This document shows, piece by piece, positions 29,501 to 42,174 of a stretch of DNA of 64,000 nt. Each line of letters begins with the position of its first letter. The stretch's first letter is position 1. The translations under genes were made by a program, and so were the position numbers. The notes under the pieces are model-generated. The model had not been told where the DNA came from, did not search any database, and worked only from the letters and a program-made list of their open reading frames with translations. The stretch is from Allolobophora icterica. Taxonomy: Eukaryota > Annelida > Clitellata > Crassiclitellata > Lumbricidae. The stretch covers positions 12,502,519-12,566,518 of the forward strand of contig OY744608.1 in the NCBI GenBank assembly GCA_963556255.1, written 5' to 3'.

Positions 29501-32500
29501 TTGTTATGTGCATATTTGTTATTTACATCTGCGGTAGATCTAATCTATTAATAGGACTAAGCATATAGGTATATGAAGTGTAGTACGTATAGACATCTTG
29601 CAGTCAACACACACACACGTGTCTGTATTCTGTTTGTCCGTTATTGTTATTGTTTGCATATTGCAAACATAGGTTCTTGTGTTTGTGTCTTAAGTCAATG
29701 CTTATATGTATATGCAAACAAGTGTTTGCGCCACTGTTCCTGCGTCGTATGCATAAGGAGTCTGTCTGTGCGTTTCCGTCTCTACGTCTGTCTGTATGTG
29801 CTACTGTCTGTCCGTCTGCGTAGGTCTGTGGAACTCTAGGAACAACGGCTGTCTGTTCGTTTGACAACCTGTTGGAGATGGGACAGATCTGCGAGAGGGA
29901 GAAACTCTGGTTCCACGTCGACGCAGCCTACGCTGGCAGCGCACTCATCTGCCCCGAGTTCAGGCACATCCTCAAAGGAATCGAAGTGAGTCAATTACAC
30001 CTCCTCCCCCCTCCTCATGGTCTTCATCAGCATAATCTTCCTCCATCACGTCCTTATCATCATCCGCCTTTGTTCTACTGTCATAACTCTATTTCTCCCT
30101 GACTTCCTCCTCCTCCTCCTCTTTTGCTATTCCTCTTCTCGCCCTTCGTCACCATTACTACTATATCACAACCTTTCATAATTTCGTTTTTCTCCTCCTC
30201 TTTAGCCTCCTTTATTTCTTTTCATCCTCCTCCATTATCCTCCTTGTTGCTTCCTTCTTTTGATTTATTCTTTTCCCTCTTTCCTCCGTCCATTGTTCTT
30301 TGATCTCCTTTCCTTACTGCTGCATCTTCCCTTATTTTTCATCTTTTAACATTCATCCCCGCGGTCTCTCCTCTCCACGCAACGCTGTGTACAAACTTTA
30401 GTCTCATGGAGATTTTATTTCGAATACTTTTCTTCTGTTCAGTGTGCCGATTCGTTCAACATGAACCCCAACAAGTGGATGCTCGTCAATTTCGACTGTT
30501 CAACGATGTGGTCAGTTTCCTCCGTTGATATTTTTCACCACTCAGTCAGGGTCACCTAAGCATTTCTCATTAAGTCCACTCTACATGCCTCATAGCAGGT
30601 CACACGTATCTACATCATTGTATGGTAGTGCATGTATATATGTATGTATGTATCTAGGCACTGCGTATATGAATATTTTTTAGCGCATGCTTGGAAAAAA
30701 GCGCTATAAAAATATTCAGATGCAAACATACAAAGATACATACATGGCATTTATCTAGCGCCTGTAACATATGACTGCTTTTTCAAAACGTGATTTGATT
30801 GCTCTTAGCAGACTTGAAGTGTCCTGGACTCCTGGCCCTATATTGTGAAATGCAAAGGATTTTCTTCTGTTTTTATATGCAGGGTTCGAGATCGTAAGAT
30901 CTTAACAACGGCTCTCACAGTTGATCCCCTCTACCTTCAGCATTCACACTCTGGTAAGTCAATCTTAGTAACGCATTTGGTATACCCGTTCATATCTCAT
31001 TCACCCTCTCCTCAGATTCATCACATGCATGACTTCTTAACTCTCTTGTGAGGCTTGAGCATGTAAGACGCATACATGCATACATACATACATACATACA
31101 TACATACATACATACATACATACATACATACATACATACATACATACATCCATACATCCATACATACATACATACACGCATACATACATACATACATACA
31201 TACATACACGCATACATACATACATACATACACAGATATATACATACATACATGCACGCATACATTCATACATGTATATCATGCACGCATGCTCGCATAT
31301 ACCCCAACACACATACACCTATGCACACATTCATACATACATATATACAACACATACATACATGGAGGCATCATACATGCATATATGCATACATACATGC
31401 ACACATACATAGCATGTGCGCATGCATATATATGGTGCGTACGTACAAACTTAGGAATGTACATACCATTCGCATTTACATAAGCAACATGTTAACGCCA
31501 GAGAGTGGTTATTTTATATGTTCTATAATAAAGAATATATTTACGTACTTACTTATTTAGCGCAGGGATAGACTTCGAAGATTGACGTTAAGAGTAACTG
31601 TATCTCTCTGTCTGCCTCTCTGTCTGTCTCTCCCTCTCTCTGTGTCTCTCTGCAAATCTACTTATCTGTCCATCTGCGCAGCTCTTGTTCGATCACATGC
31701 ATACATACATACATGCATTATATACATACATGCATGCATTATATACATACATGCATGCATATATACATAGCATCTACCTATCACCTTACCTATTTCTATC
31801 AATCTCCTGCATCGTCTACCATCTATTAACTGTCTCTTTTGCTTCCATTGACCATGCTCTTTGGAATAACTTATGCTTTCTCCATCCGTTCGTTCTTCTA
31901 TTCTCTCGGGTGTCTCTTCCTCTTTTACCTTTCTTAAAACTTGCTTTTTCTCTCGAGGTCTCTCGCACTGGGAGCGTCTCTCGCACTGGGAGGGCTTCTG
32001 AATGGCTCCCCCGCTAGAAGCGCTTTAAAATGCCCGAATACAATACAATACAGAACATTTAAACATTTGCCTTTGTATGTATGTGTGTGCGATTGTATAG
32101 ACATTCACGAAATATCAGGTACGTTTTGGTGTTGTGTGCGCTCATTCATCGGCATATCCAGCTAGAGGAAGGGGTGTAACAGACAACAGGAGGGGTAGAA
32201 ACCATAAGAAAAGGTGGCAGCTAAGAGAAAAGGGTGACAGTCAAAATAAATGGTGGCAGCCAAAATGAAAGATGGCAGCTAAACGAAAAAGGGTGGAGCA
32301 AACAGAAAGGGTAGCGTCCAGCTTAAATTGAAAGGGTTGCAGTTAACATGAAGGGTAGCAGCCAAAACAAAAGGGTTGCAGGCAAAATAAGGAATGGCAG
32401 TCGAAAGGAAGGAGTGGCAGTGAATTGCTGTCAGCTTATGGAGAAATTCCAGGCCTTCCTGCAACACGTACTGGGATCAATTCGACACTGGTATCGAACA

Positions 32501-35500
32501 GAACATGTAAAAACAAAGGCAATAATGCACTGGCTGAAAAACTCTAATGCAATATCAAACCACATAATAGCTGACGCTGTATTTAATTACAATGGACGAG
32601 AATACCTACGGACTTTGGGTAATTTTAGCTGCTCTTCAGTTTCGACTTACTGGGTATACTTCTAAAAATGGCACTCAGGAAGATGAGTACGTTTACAAAA
32701 GTCTTGTGATACAGGATTGCATATTTTGAAAACTGAAATTAAAATTTAAAAGTGTGTAGGCGTGTGGGCCGCGAGATGTCTCCTAGTTTGCTTTCGGTCC
32801 GAGGAAATCTGATCAACTGGGAAGTTGGAGTAAATTAATTGCTGTCACCATTAATTGTATGTCACATGCTGCCACTTCGTTCCTGCTTTCTAAGCCTCGA
32901 GAGAGGGCATCTACGAAATATCTAAAAGTGAAGAGGCTTCATACGCAAAATAACACTCACTCCCTTGCAGATCTGACAATACGAAGAAGTTTTATGTTTT
33001 AGTAACCCTGTTTTTTAGAGAACCCTCGAGATTCGTATAGATTGCAAATAGAATTAAGAAATCGCTCTACGCATGGCCCAAAAAATGTACCTCATAATGA
33101 TGCAGCACCTGATAAGCATTGTCAGTCGATACACCATGCAATGTCATAAGCAGTTTAAAACGTCTAACTTTAAATCCAGTTATGAAATTCTTGACTAAAA
33201 GCATAAAACTGTACACGGGCCTACAGTTGCAATTGAACTAACAGGTTTCCCTTATTGTGTCATTGGTAGCAGGTGGTGGCCAACCATGAACCTCAGGTTC
33301 TGATTTACTGTATTAAGCTTATAAATATCTAGAGTGCTTTTAAAATAATTAAAAATACACAAGTGTGGGCCCAACGAACGTTTCTGTCAGAAGGGCATCC
33401 CTCTCTATCCGTCTATGCCTTCTCTCCCCTACTATCCAGAAGCGACTCACATTTTTTTGGCCCTGAAGCTTGAACTGTTATGGGGCCCCTTCGCGAATAG
33501 ACACAGAAGACATTATGTCTACAGTCTGGGTCGCCTCTGGTGACTGAGGCCGGGGCCCTGAAGCTTCAGCTTTATTTAGTTTCATGGTAGATCCGCCTCG
33601 GCTACTAGGCCTATGTCAACCCAAACCCGTGAGGCGCGATTTGGCAGAACGCCGATGAATGAGCGATTCGTCCATTAGATGTGAATAGGAGGTCATTTAG
33701 TTGAAAGTCGGTGTGTTTCGTGATGTCTCGTGATTAGCGTTTTGGTCGATGTTGTATCTCGTGCACATAGGCCTACACATCTGTCAAATGTTGCTGTGTT
33801 AGAACAACGTTGAAGCTAGAACAGTTATACCTCGATTCGAAATCGCTTCGTTGATGCTTTGTTATATTGTATTTTAAGTTTACATTTCGTGACTGTTAAG
33901 AGTTTAATTTGGTTCACGCATTTACCCGCTGTATAGTGTGTGCCCTATAGAGTGAATATGATGGCTTTTAGTTTCGTATACGACTAAATGACCTGAGTTG
34001 TAGGTCTATCGCAATGACTGTCATGTGTGCATTTTCCCTCATCCTGTTCTGTAGGATTCAGTAAAAGCACGAGAGCACATTTACATATACAGGATGTGGC
34101 AGGATGCACCTGTTTAGAGTTACAGTTGTCAACCTATTATGTCTATAATATATCCCGTTTAAGCTTAGTCCTACGCTTTTGATACCATTTGAGCTTCTAT
34201 TTTTAGTCCCTCTGCTTTGGCAGTGTTGAGGAAGAGGAGGTTGGAGGATTGCGCAAAGGCGAGTCTGGGTGAAAGTGAGAGATTAAGAGTTGGTGGGTAG
34301 GCGTATGGAAAGGTTGTGGATTTTCTTGATCTGATGTGGGAGGCCAGTATAATAAATTATGTTTTGGCAAGGTTGAGGTAGAGGAGATCGGAGGACATCT
34401 CTCTAGGGATTAGGTTGGCCACATCGAGTATATGAGTAATGGAGAAGGAGAAAGATCTGGGAAAATACGAACAGTCGCTTGGGTGTCTTATGCATACAGA
34501 AAACGATTTTATTAGATGGGTCAGAGGTGCAGTATAAAGCAGTGCTACTCCAACTGTTTGGAGTATACAGTTACGATTACGATTCCATCTCTGACCGAAT
34601 TGTATGTATCTTCTACATCTTCTGCTTCTGATCAAACAACCTGGGTTTCGGAGGACCTGACTTGATTAAGCGCCGACGAATAAGCTGGTTTGTCTGGTGC
34701 AGTTTTTGTGTCACACCATGAAAACCTGAACATTCACATGATATGATATTACTGTGTCTTTCAATGCACCGTGGCATGTAGACCAAACACAAGAAACTCC
34801 TCAGCCAAACCCTATCTGTCTACGGAACCATATAATGTAAGCCTTCCGCCTTTGTCTCAAGTAGGCCTACAAAGAGCATGGAATTCGGTTTCATTTAGAA
34901 GCATTGATTGGTGCATTTGATGCATGCGATGTGCCTTACAGAGTACAGACCTACCTTTGATAGGCCTACTCTTTAAAAAAATAACAATAAATGCATTTCT
35001 TTATCATTTCTGCTTTTCACTTGACTCAGAACTTTACAACAATGGTTTTATTTTTATTTCCAGATAAAGCAATCGATTTTCGGGTAAGAAACTTCATTTT
35101 AACAATAGACTAGCTATCTTGCTTTCGTCTGATCGGAGGTTGATGAACATACCATCATTAGACCAGCCCTGTAGTTGCTATGAAGTAGGACCCCATCCTG
35201 TCGGGGCTACTCGCGTTGACCTTTCCTTAACCCAGATTCAATGTCTTGATATCGATTCAAGTCAGCTGATGAATACATATCTTTGGTTGAAAGCGTTTCA
35301 AAGTTGTATAACGAGATTATCGAATTATTATCCAGTTTCTGATGACGTCTTAAATTGCTAAGACCGTTGACTAGATGGAACGCCCCAATAACCTGACCTT
35401 TGTGGATATGATTTGATTAAGAAGCGTCAAGGATTAAGTTGTTACTTTGTAACTTTGGCACAGCTTTTATGTGCTATACTGGAAAATTTCCGGTCGATTA

Positions 35501-38500
35501 GGCCTACATAACACCTGCACAGCTGCGTCATTATTACGTTATATATCCATATTTTACAGCACTGGGGAATTCCGCTCAGCAGAAGATTTCGATCGCTTAA
35601 GCTGTGGTTCGTTATCAGAACGTACGGTATTGAAGGACTCCAACGCTACATCAGAGAGGTATGAGAATGATTAAGCAGCGCATTGATTATGTTAATCACC
35701 CCATTGATCAAATAAAACACAAATCAAAGTTAAAGAATTATATGAAAACCTTTGCAATTCAACTGTTATCCTAAAATATATAATAAACTTATCCTATGGG
35801 CCTATAAACTTGTAATCGCTGATAATGAATGTATAGTACACTTAATAATCAGTGGCGTAGCCATACAAGGCGCGTAAGGTGCGTACGCATCCCCTGTAAA
35901 ATGTGGCAATATGGTAAGAATATCGCTGCGCCCCTGCTTATCTGAGGGAGCTTTGTCGTTCCATCCTGGATGTGCGGTGCCGCCGTTCTCTCCGCACCTC
36001 CACGCAAGGTGAGCTTCTTGTCTCCCACGCACAAACCTCTTTTAGGGATCAACGTGCTTTTTCTGTTGTTGGCCCTTCTGTTTGGAATGGACTCCCTTTG
36101 GCTTTGCGTTTGTTGCCTATGCTTTCTGATAGGCCTACGTGTTATTCCAATCTTAAGACTGTCCGTTTAAAATTCGAGGCTCGGTAGATACTGAAGGGGC
36201 GCTATAAAACTTCTTGCAACGAATGAAATACCTGCAACAACGGCAACTCCAGAACGTACCTTTTTAGCCACGAAAATGTTTATGCTCAAGATTGACTGTC
36301 GACAATATTAAGAGATTGGTTATGGCTTACATTCACATTCATTGTTGATGACGTTATTGATCGATTCGGAAAAAAATCGACGGCTAAGACTTTCTTGAAC
36401 CAGAGAAACTAAGACTCCTGTAACTGACAGAAAAGAACTTCTCAATTCAGAATAGCAGTTGCTGCTTTTTAAAGTAGCCTACAAGTAATTTGCTTGACTT
36501 AGTGAAGCATTGTTAATGTGTTTTATTTATGTCTCAAACTTTAAAATCTGTGAATCTGTTAAAATAAGAAAGTAGTATTGAGAAAGTTAGAAAGAAAGTT
36601 CGTAGACCTGCTAAGCAGCAGGCCTACGCACCCCTATGATAAAATTCTAGCTTAGCTTTATAAATGAATAGCAAATAGCTAATAAAACTGTCGTTCCTCG
36701 TGTATTTAAGATAAACTGCAGAGAACTTTATCGTGGAGGATATTTGCCTTTAGTCCACAGGACATGACAAACTATGACAAATTGAATTATGTATCAATAA
36801 ATGTCATGTCACGCCATGTCGCCGTCGTCACTCTGCGATGGTAGGCTACAGGAATGGGTCAACATTGTCCAGCGTTTTCTATCTCGTATTGCAACCATTA
36901 GGCTGATCCCAGATAGTCCAATTCATTCTACAATGTTGTCAATCCAGGATATTCTTGGTCTACCGCGGTTGCGAACCCCTTATACAAGACCCGTCATCAA
37001 GCTGCCTTCGATGTTGTCCCTCGGCTGCCTCATGATGTGTCTGAAGTACCGTAACTTGCGGGTTCGAACGTGGTTCAGTAGTTCGCTTTTGGTCCTCGCC
37101 AGCATGTATAGGCCTACTTGTTTGGTGGTCATCCTTTTTGTCCAGGGAATTCTTAGCAACTTTCTGACGCACTTTGTTCTCGAACGCTTGGATGCGGTTC
37201 TCCTCTTCTTTCCTTAGCGTCCAGGCCTCACATCCATTATATTGCTGTTGACCAAAGAATATAATAGAATATAATATTCTTTATTAATTCAATTGCGAAC
37301 CGCATTTTGGTGTACATAAAACATATAAAACATAAAAACATTCACACATACTGAACCCTGCAAAACTGGCAGTGGCCAAACCTATGCCTTCATCATCCGT
37401 AATTTGGTGTGTCATTATGTATTGACTTGTTCTTCCATAATTAACCAGTTAATTATACTGTCGCATCTCGAGTAAGATAAACACTGATCGTGAAGGGTAT
37501 TTGCCTTCAATCCACACGACATGATAAATTACGACAAATTGATTGTGTATCAACAAATACATTTTTACAAGGTTTCAGTTCAACCTAAAAAGATTAGACA
37601 AGGACACAGGCTAAGTGTTTAATGAGCTGAGCCATAAAACAGACTAACTAATAAGTCTGTTGCCTTGCTTTTTATGTAGTGCATAAGTCATATGCTTCAC
37701 TTCTTAAAACATCACTAATGCCATTAATTAAACCTTGAACGTTACGCTGTGAATCTGTTAAATTTAATAACAAAGTATAGTGATTGTCTAAAATTCTATG
37801 CCTCTGCATGGAGATTGCCCTATAAGCCAACCTATAGAGGTTCTCTGAAGACAACTGCTTCGCAATAGGCAACCCCTATGGTAAAATCCTAGCTACGCCG
37901 CTGTTAATAATAATAGGAAATATTAAGTGCCTCACAATACTAAACTTTTCGGTTCTCTGTTCTCAGGATGTCCAAAGAATACAGCGACGTTGTTCTTGTT
38001 TGTTCTGAGTCATTTTCTTAACTTCTTTCTATCCTCTTCTGATTCTTTGATGTATCATCCAATCAATCAATCAACATTCGTCTTTTTCTCCTGAGACTTT
38101 CTTTCCTCTCAATTCTTCTCCTCATGAGCGCATTCCCACGAAGTAGCCTACATATAGGGCCTACCCAATCGATTTCATTTTTGCAGTGTAGCGCCTATCG
38201 TCCTTTGTACCCAACACTAAGTTTTACGAAAAATAAATGAGCAGGTAAACAAATCTAACAAATCTACGATAAGTTTTCTGATCACTTTCCCGTGTATTAA
38301 TTAATCATGTTATCCAATATATTAAGCAGTATAATTAATTAATTAATTAATTAATTGTTTGTCTGTCGCGCTAACAGCATTGTCGTCTTGCGAAGAACTT
38401 CGAGGCGCTCGTTGAACAGGATGATCGATTTGAAATCCGGGGAAAAGTCACAATGGGTCTCGTCTGCTTCAGGCTTAAGGTATACTACAACGACCGTCTG

Positions 38501-39851
38501 GCCTCTACCCTGCTCATTTATCAGTGAACATATCGGGTCAGATCCTTCACCGTTTGAATGGATGCCACGCTGTTTTAGATCCCCGTGTACAGACCGTGCT
38601 AGCCCGAGATTTAAGTCTCTGAAATAAGGTATCGTCGGTATGCGAACCGGCGACCTCACGTCCAGAGGTGCATGGGACATGCACTCTAACCAGTGTAGCT
38701 AACCGGGCCAGTAAGGCATACATCGTGTAGCCTAAGGCATACCTGTATCAAAGGTGTAATTATTTAAAGGTATGCAAAGATGTTGGCAAACCTGCAGACC
38801 CAGACAGATACCCTGGCACAGGCTACAAGATATAAACACATACCAAAGATTGGTGTGTGTTTATATACCTTACAGCTTTTATGAAGGATGTGAGTCGACG
38901 TAAATGGCCATAGGCCACAGGATGTCGTTAAACGATGGAAACAGCACTCTAAAGGTGTGCAAAAGGTGCATCATAATGATGTGGTATTCTAAACAATAGA
39001 GGGGGTTAACGTTATGCATTACAATGCAGACACGTTGAAGATATGCAAAAAGAATATCTACGGTATGCTATAAGATACCCTGTATTCTAAGACCTGAATT
39101 TGGTACACCTTTCAACTGGTATAGCTCCACTTTCAGTTTGAGAAGGAATAAGTCCTTGAATATAATTATGGAGCCTCTTAACACTGATATAGCGCAATTT
39201 AGATTTCCAGACAAAACTGTCAGTAACTTTGTCGGTCGAATCAAGCCATTGACGCAGCGGTGCGTGTCGTCGTTGCAGGGTCCCAACTATCAGACGCAGA
39301 TGTTGTTGCGAGCGATCAACCTGACCGGGAAGTTGTACATGGTCCCAGCCATCGTCAACGACGACTACGTCATCCGTTTTGCCGTCTGCGCTCCCAACGC
39401 CAAGAACGAGGACATCGACTACGCCTGGGAGGTCATCTCTGAAACGGCCAAGGACGTCACCGCAGCCTGTGCCGACGAGAGCGACGAAGACAACGAGGCT
39501 GTGAAGGAGATCCGCAAGATAGAGTCCATCGATTCGGACGACGTGGGTCCCCTGGGAGTATCCCTCTTGGACGAGGAGGCGGACGAGGTCTTCCTCTACG
39601 ACAACAACATCCCGTCAGTCTCTTCACTCATCTCTGTTCTGCCGAAAACGCCGGCGGAAACGGGTCCATCTTACCCGCGACGCAGGAACATGCTACTGCG
39701 CATGATCAGCGACCCCAAGTGTTACAACCCCAAGCTCCTAAGGTCATTCAGTCACGAGGATCCGATGTCCCCACGACCCCAGGTTCACACGACCGGACGC
39801 CCAGGACTATTCATGAACGGAACGTGCAACGGACTCGATAGAAGCCAATAG
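21305..39851 (+). CDS. Tdc: Group II PLP decarboxylase, tyrosine decarboxylase-like (14 exons)
   Basis: Exons: 21305-21505, 24712-24825, 26111-26162, 26982-27046, 27701-27835, 28443-28553, 29078-29110, 29824-29985, 30443-30510, 30883-30953, 35064-35083, 35560-35658, 38378-38479, 39279-39851. All have GT-AG ends and compatible phases, giving 601 residues. The PLP lysine is K302 ([12 protein letters not shown]), the ring-stacking His is H191 (AHSCVEKAG) and the pyridine Asp is D270 (HVDAAYAGS). [28 protein letters not shown] and [17 protein letters not shown] match invertebrate tyrosine decarboxylases better than AADC or HDC. It would make tyramine, the octopamine precursor, in neurons or similar cells. 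A roughly 130-residue acidic C-terminal tail follows the catalytic domain. AATAAA occurs at 39988. Substrate choice cannot be proven from sequence; AADC- or HDC-like activity is the alternative. Confidence 0.93.
21838..22060 (+). repeat. Degenerate 21-bp minisatellite in decarboxylase intron 1
   Basis: About ten diverged copies of AGATCAGTTAACATTGGAGTG. It produces a spurious minus-strand repeat peptide (MLTDL-type). Confidence 0.85.
23268..23600 (+). repeat. Purine-rich (GACAGA)n tract followed by (TCTG)n
   Basis: A degenerate GAGACAGA/GACACAGA stretch to about 23550 is followed by pure TCTG repeats at about 23558-23590. It lies in decarboxylase intron 1. Confidence 0.85.
23925..24225 (+). 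repeat. (TATG/TGTA)n tetranucleotide field
   Basis: About 300 bp of ATGTATGT-type repeats with two diverged larger copies (ATGTATGCATGAATYTT) inside intron 1. Confidence 0.88.
24833..25015 (+). repeat. (ATC)n then (TAC)n microsatellites next to the exon 2 donor
   Basis: CATCATCGT repeats begin about 8 nt after the donor of decarboxylase exon 2 (24825|24826) and are followed by TACTAC repeats to about 24990. A CTC/TCC-rich tract continues at 25070-25190. Confidence 0.9.
25247..25640 (+). pseudogene. LINE reverse-transcriptase C-terminal remnant
   Basis: In broken frames the plus strand encodes [33 protein letters not shown] and TSRSTRSSS, then a degenerate aromatic/LPPE region. This is the usual tail of CR1/L2-type LINE reverse transcriptases. 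Stops and frame changes show it is dead. It lies in intron 2. Confidence 0.7.
25740..25925 (+). repeat. Dispersed retroposon-like repeat, copy 1 (tail GATTACGATTACGA)
   Basis: It shares GACGCAGCGCTCGTGAATA and a GATTACGATTA tail with 42395-42545 in the same orientation. It is SINE- or LINE-tail-like, with no coding evidence. Confidence 0.65.
26265..26520 (+). repeat. LINE 3' end with conserved tail, copy 1
   Basis: About 26320-26375 encodes an [18 protein letters not shown] LINE C-terminus, followed by a tail containing TTGATATAGCGCCGG and AAATTTCGGAGATTTACAT. The tail recurs inverted at 42175-42255. It is between exons 3 and 4 of the decarboxylase. Confidence 0.65.
31072..31270 (+). repeat. 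(CATA)n microsatellite in decarboxylase intron 10
   Basis: Nearly pure CATACATA for about 200 bp with a few CATC/CACG variants; degenerate copies go on to about 31420 and again at 31695-31770. All long frames here are repeat artefacts. Confidence 0.95.
31945..32052 (+). repeat. Dispersed retroposon tail with (AATAC)n, copy A
   Basis: CTCGCACTGGGAGCGTCTC, then GAATGGCTCCCCCGCTAGAAG, CGCTTTAAAATGCCCG and AATACAATACAATACA. Related copies occur at 42990-43092 and 50745-50822. Confidence 0.75.
32165..32425 (+). repeat. Degenerate G-rich minisatellite in intron 10
   Basis: About a dozen diverged units of 20-28 bp around GGGTGGCAGCCAAAATGAAA. Nothing coding is seen. The rest of intron 10 to 35063 (2.6 kb) shows only scattered TAGGCCTA motifs and a short repeat near 33450-33610 (GGCCCTGAAGCTT). 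Confidence 0.75.
35965..36190 (+). pseudogene. LINE reverse-transcriptase C-terminal remnant inside the hAT-like element
   Basis: The plus strand encodes [19 protein letters not shown], then [20 protein letters not shown] and [13 protein letters not shown], the classic C-terminal signature of CR1/Jockey-like LINEs. A GGGGCGCTATAAAA tail follows. A related copy is at 60060-60355. Confidence 0.75.
36790..37255 (-). pseudogene. LINE reverse-transcriptase 3' remnant of a second family
   Basis: In broken frames the minus strand encodes the '[13 protein letters not shown] ... [11 protein letters not shown]' pattern near the end of many endonuclease/reverse-transcriptase ORFs, preceded by a [12 protein letters not shown] linker. 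Frameshifts and a stop make it non-functional. Confidence 0.65.
38627..38711 (-). repeat. tRNA-derived SINE head or tRNA pseudogene
   Basis: On the minus strand GGCCCGGTTAGCTACACTGG (A-box-like) is followed by GTGCATGTCCCATGCAC, a perfect anticodon-arm-like hairpin. GGTCGCCGGTTCGCATACC (B-box-like) comes next. The acceptor stem does not pair, so it is not a functional tRNA. It is 150 bp after decarboxylase exon 13. Confidence 0.55.
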
Positions 39852-40525
39852 GACAACAACAGGACAACGAGACAGGACAACGAATGCAACACAACATGAC
39901 AACAGTGCATCCACACAATGACACAACAACAGCACATAAATAGAAAGCAACAACACATGATACAACACATCAGGTGAAGAAACAAAAAATAAACACTGCC
40001 CAACAGGAAACCACACAATAAGACAACTAATTAATTAACAATTGGACAGAAACACACTAATAAAACAATAGCAGGACAGGACAAATAAAAAACGACAATA
40101 GAACAGCGATCGTAGAAAGAAAATAATGTCGAGATTTTTTACTCTATTTATTGAAAAACGTTATCATCACACGACATTGACGATTCTAGATTAGAAGAAC
40201 GAAGAATCTGTGGTTGAGACGGACATATAATATGGACCACAGTATTTGTTGTTCCCTTTCTAATTTATTTATTTGCATATTGTTTAATATTCATACGAGC
40301 CGCCATTTATATCGTCACTGTGTGCGAATTGTTAATAGCGCAACATAAATTGCTCGAGGTTACGTAATCGGATGATTAATTTGTTAGACATTTGGCGTGC
40401 CGCGTTTCTGTAAAAATCTGTATCTAATATTTCATTCGCCAAAGTGTAACTAACGCATACATGTATACTTTAAGCATTTCAGTAGCGCATTTTAGGAATC
40501 TTAAAATGGCGCTAACACGTGGCCA
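39852..40525 (+). other. Decarboxylase 3' flank
   Basis: A-rich sequence with many ACAACA/GGACAA repeats and AATAAA at 39988 and 40084, probably the 3' UTR. No further gene is seen. Confidence 0.5.
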
Positions 40526-40841
40526 CAGTGGCGTCACTTGGGTTGGTGTCACCCAATGCGGTGAATCACAATGTCACCCCCATTAGCGGGTTCAAACAGG
40601 TAAATTAGGATAGAGTTTCAGCTTTAGGTAAATTGATACTGATATATTACATGTAAGCTGGCCTTACGAAAAAATGTTTCTGTTGTTATCTGTTAATGTT
40701 AATTTTAAAAATATAAATTTCTGCTGAAACTCTGCACACAAGTTTTTAGAGTCATTTTGTTTGTCATTTTGGTGTCACCCCCTCTGAAGTTGTCACCCGG
40801 TGCGGCCCGAAACACCCCCCGCCCTCCCAGCGACGCCACTG
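40526..40841 (+). mobile_element. hAT-like MITE (CAGTGGCGTCACT family), copy 1
   Basis: 316 bp with CAGTGGCGTCACT at the left and AGCGACGCCACTG at the right. It is flanked by CGTGGCCA (40518-40525) and CATGGCCA (40842-40849), 7 of 8 identical. The body contains GGTGTCACCC at both ends and TTTCTGCTGAAACTCTG. A second copy is 51169-52030. Confidence 0.85.
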
Positions 40842-41549
40842 CATGGCCAAATCTAAAAACTCTAAAAAGACGCGACTTCAGTTAGACTCTAAGTTTGACT
40901 AAATGTTTCTTCAGTGCCACCTGGTGACTTGACAGGGCACCGATCAACAGAGCGGTCATATTATATGAACCCACTGAACGCGATGCACATGGACATCCAG
41001 TTACGCTCGACAATAAATAAATACTTTCATTGTGTAGGATTATGAGGCATAACTTTACCACTTAATAAATAGATATGAGCCTGAGAATACACTAAATTTC
41101 AGTAGATATCATGACATTACGATGCATACCATTGCTGTAACTATATAGTATTAAATGCAATGATATCTAATGAAATTCAATGTAATTTAAACTAGTTCGT
41201 ATTTTATTTGTGAAACTTCCGAAGCAACTGTAGGCCTAATAATGTATTGTAACTATTTTTCATATCAAAATCACGGAAGCTATATGAACATGACTGCAAG
41301 TAATCATTATGAATGATGTATAGCAGAACCCTGGGCCTACATTATGTAGCGCACTATTTTAAAGGAGCCGCAGAAGTGGATTGCATTGTCTGCTGCATAC
41401 ACATAGACGTATACATAATTATGTCGACGAAGCATTTATCTGCTGCAGAATTAGCATCACGTTGTTTGTTTATTAATGTCTAGTCCGGTTTATTTAACGT
41501 TAACAATTGTTTTGTTCAGATGTCTTCCTTAAAACCAAGGCTTAAAGTT

Positions 41550-41720
41550 TGTGATCTATCTGTCTGTGTGTCCTGTGTGGTGTGACTCTCTGTCTGTTTA
41601 TCTGCCCTTTTGGTATCTGTCTGTTTGTCTGTCCTTCTGTCTGTCTGTCCTTTTCTCTGTCTGTCCTTTTGTCTGTCTCTCTCTGTCTTTTTGCCCTATT
41701 GTCTGTCTGTATGTCTGCTT
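41550..41720 (+). repeat. Degenerate (CTGT)n microsatellite
   Basis: CTGTCTGT and CTTTTGTCTGTC repeats. 40850-41549 and 41720-42174 show no gene. Confidence 0.85.
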
Positions 41721-42174
41721 CAAAATGTGTTGCAATGTAACGTTTATGCTGCTCCACTTGAAGCTTTCAAAGCGGTGAAGTTTGATAGAATGTCTGCGTG
41801 TATCTGTGTGTAAGCCTATGTGTCCGTCTGAGTGTCCGTCTACATCCGTAGCTGTGGTGAATGCTTAAGCTAAGTTTAGCAAATCCCGGTCTGAAATAAT
41901 AACTGTGTCAGTTCAAATGCTCTCTGTATAGATAAGAAAAACCAACGGGTATAATATGTACATAACATGTTTTCTTCCGATATATTGATTATTGAAATGT
42001 GTGTGTATATTATTGTCTTTACCTAGAAACTTGATTAATATTAGTCTGTTTGTAAATGCCTGATGATGTTGTGATTGTGAAGTTGTTCCATAGCATTTAT
42101 CGATTCTAACTGAGAAATAAATTGCGACTGTTTTTTTCGCGTATATTAGAAATGTTTTCGTTTACTGAAACTAC

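Larger units (their letters stand above)
35850..37903 (+). mobile_element. hAT-like element with exact 8-bp target duplication, containing LINE pieces
   Basis: It begins CAGTGGCGTAGCC and ends GCTACGCCGCTG, flanked on both sides by TTAATAAT (35842-35849 and 37904-37911). It is about 2.05 kb with no transposase recognised. Internally, 36705-36800 is repeated at 37470-37560 (TATTTGCCTT..TCCACA..GACA), and a terminus-like block near 36625-36655 resembles the right end. It may therefore be a composite of two copies with LINE fragments between them. It lies in decarboxylase intron 12. Confidence 0.78.

Noticed and set aside
31065..31275. Possible CRISPR-like array
   Set aside because: Regular CATA repeats without spacers, in a eukaryotic intron.
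31037..31483. MYVC- and IHTY-type frames on both strands
   Set aside because: Translations of the CATA microsatellite.
36801..37217. 138-codon plus-strand ORF as a host gene
   Set aside because: The opposite strand carries the LINE reverse-transcriptase 3' pattern, which explains the open frame.
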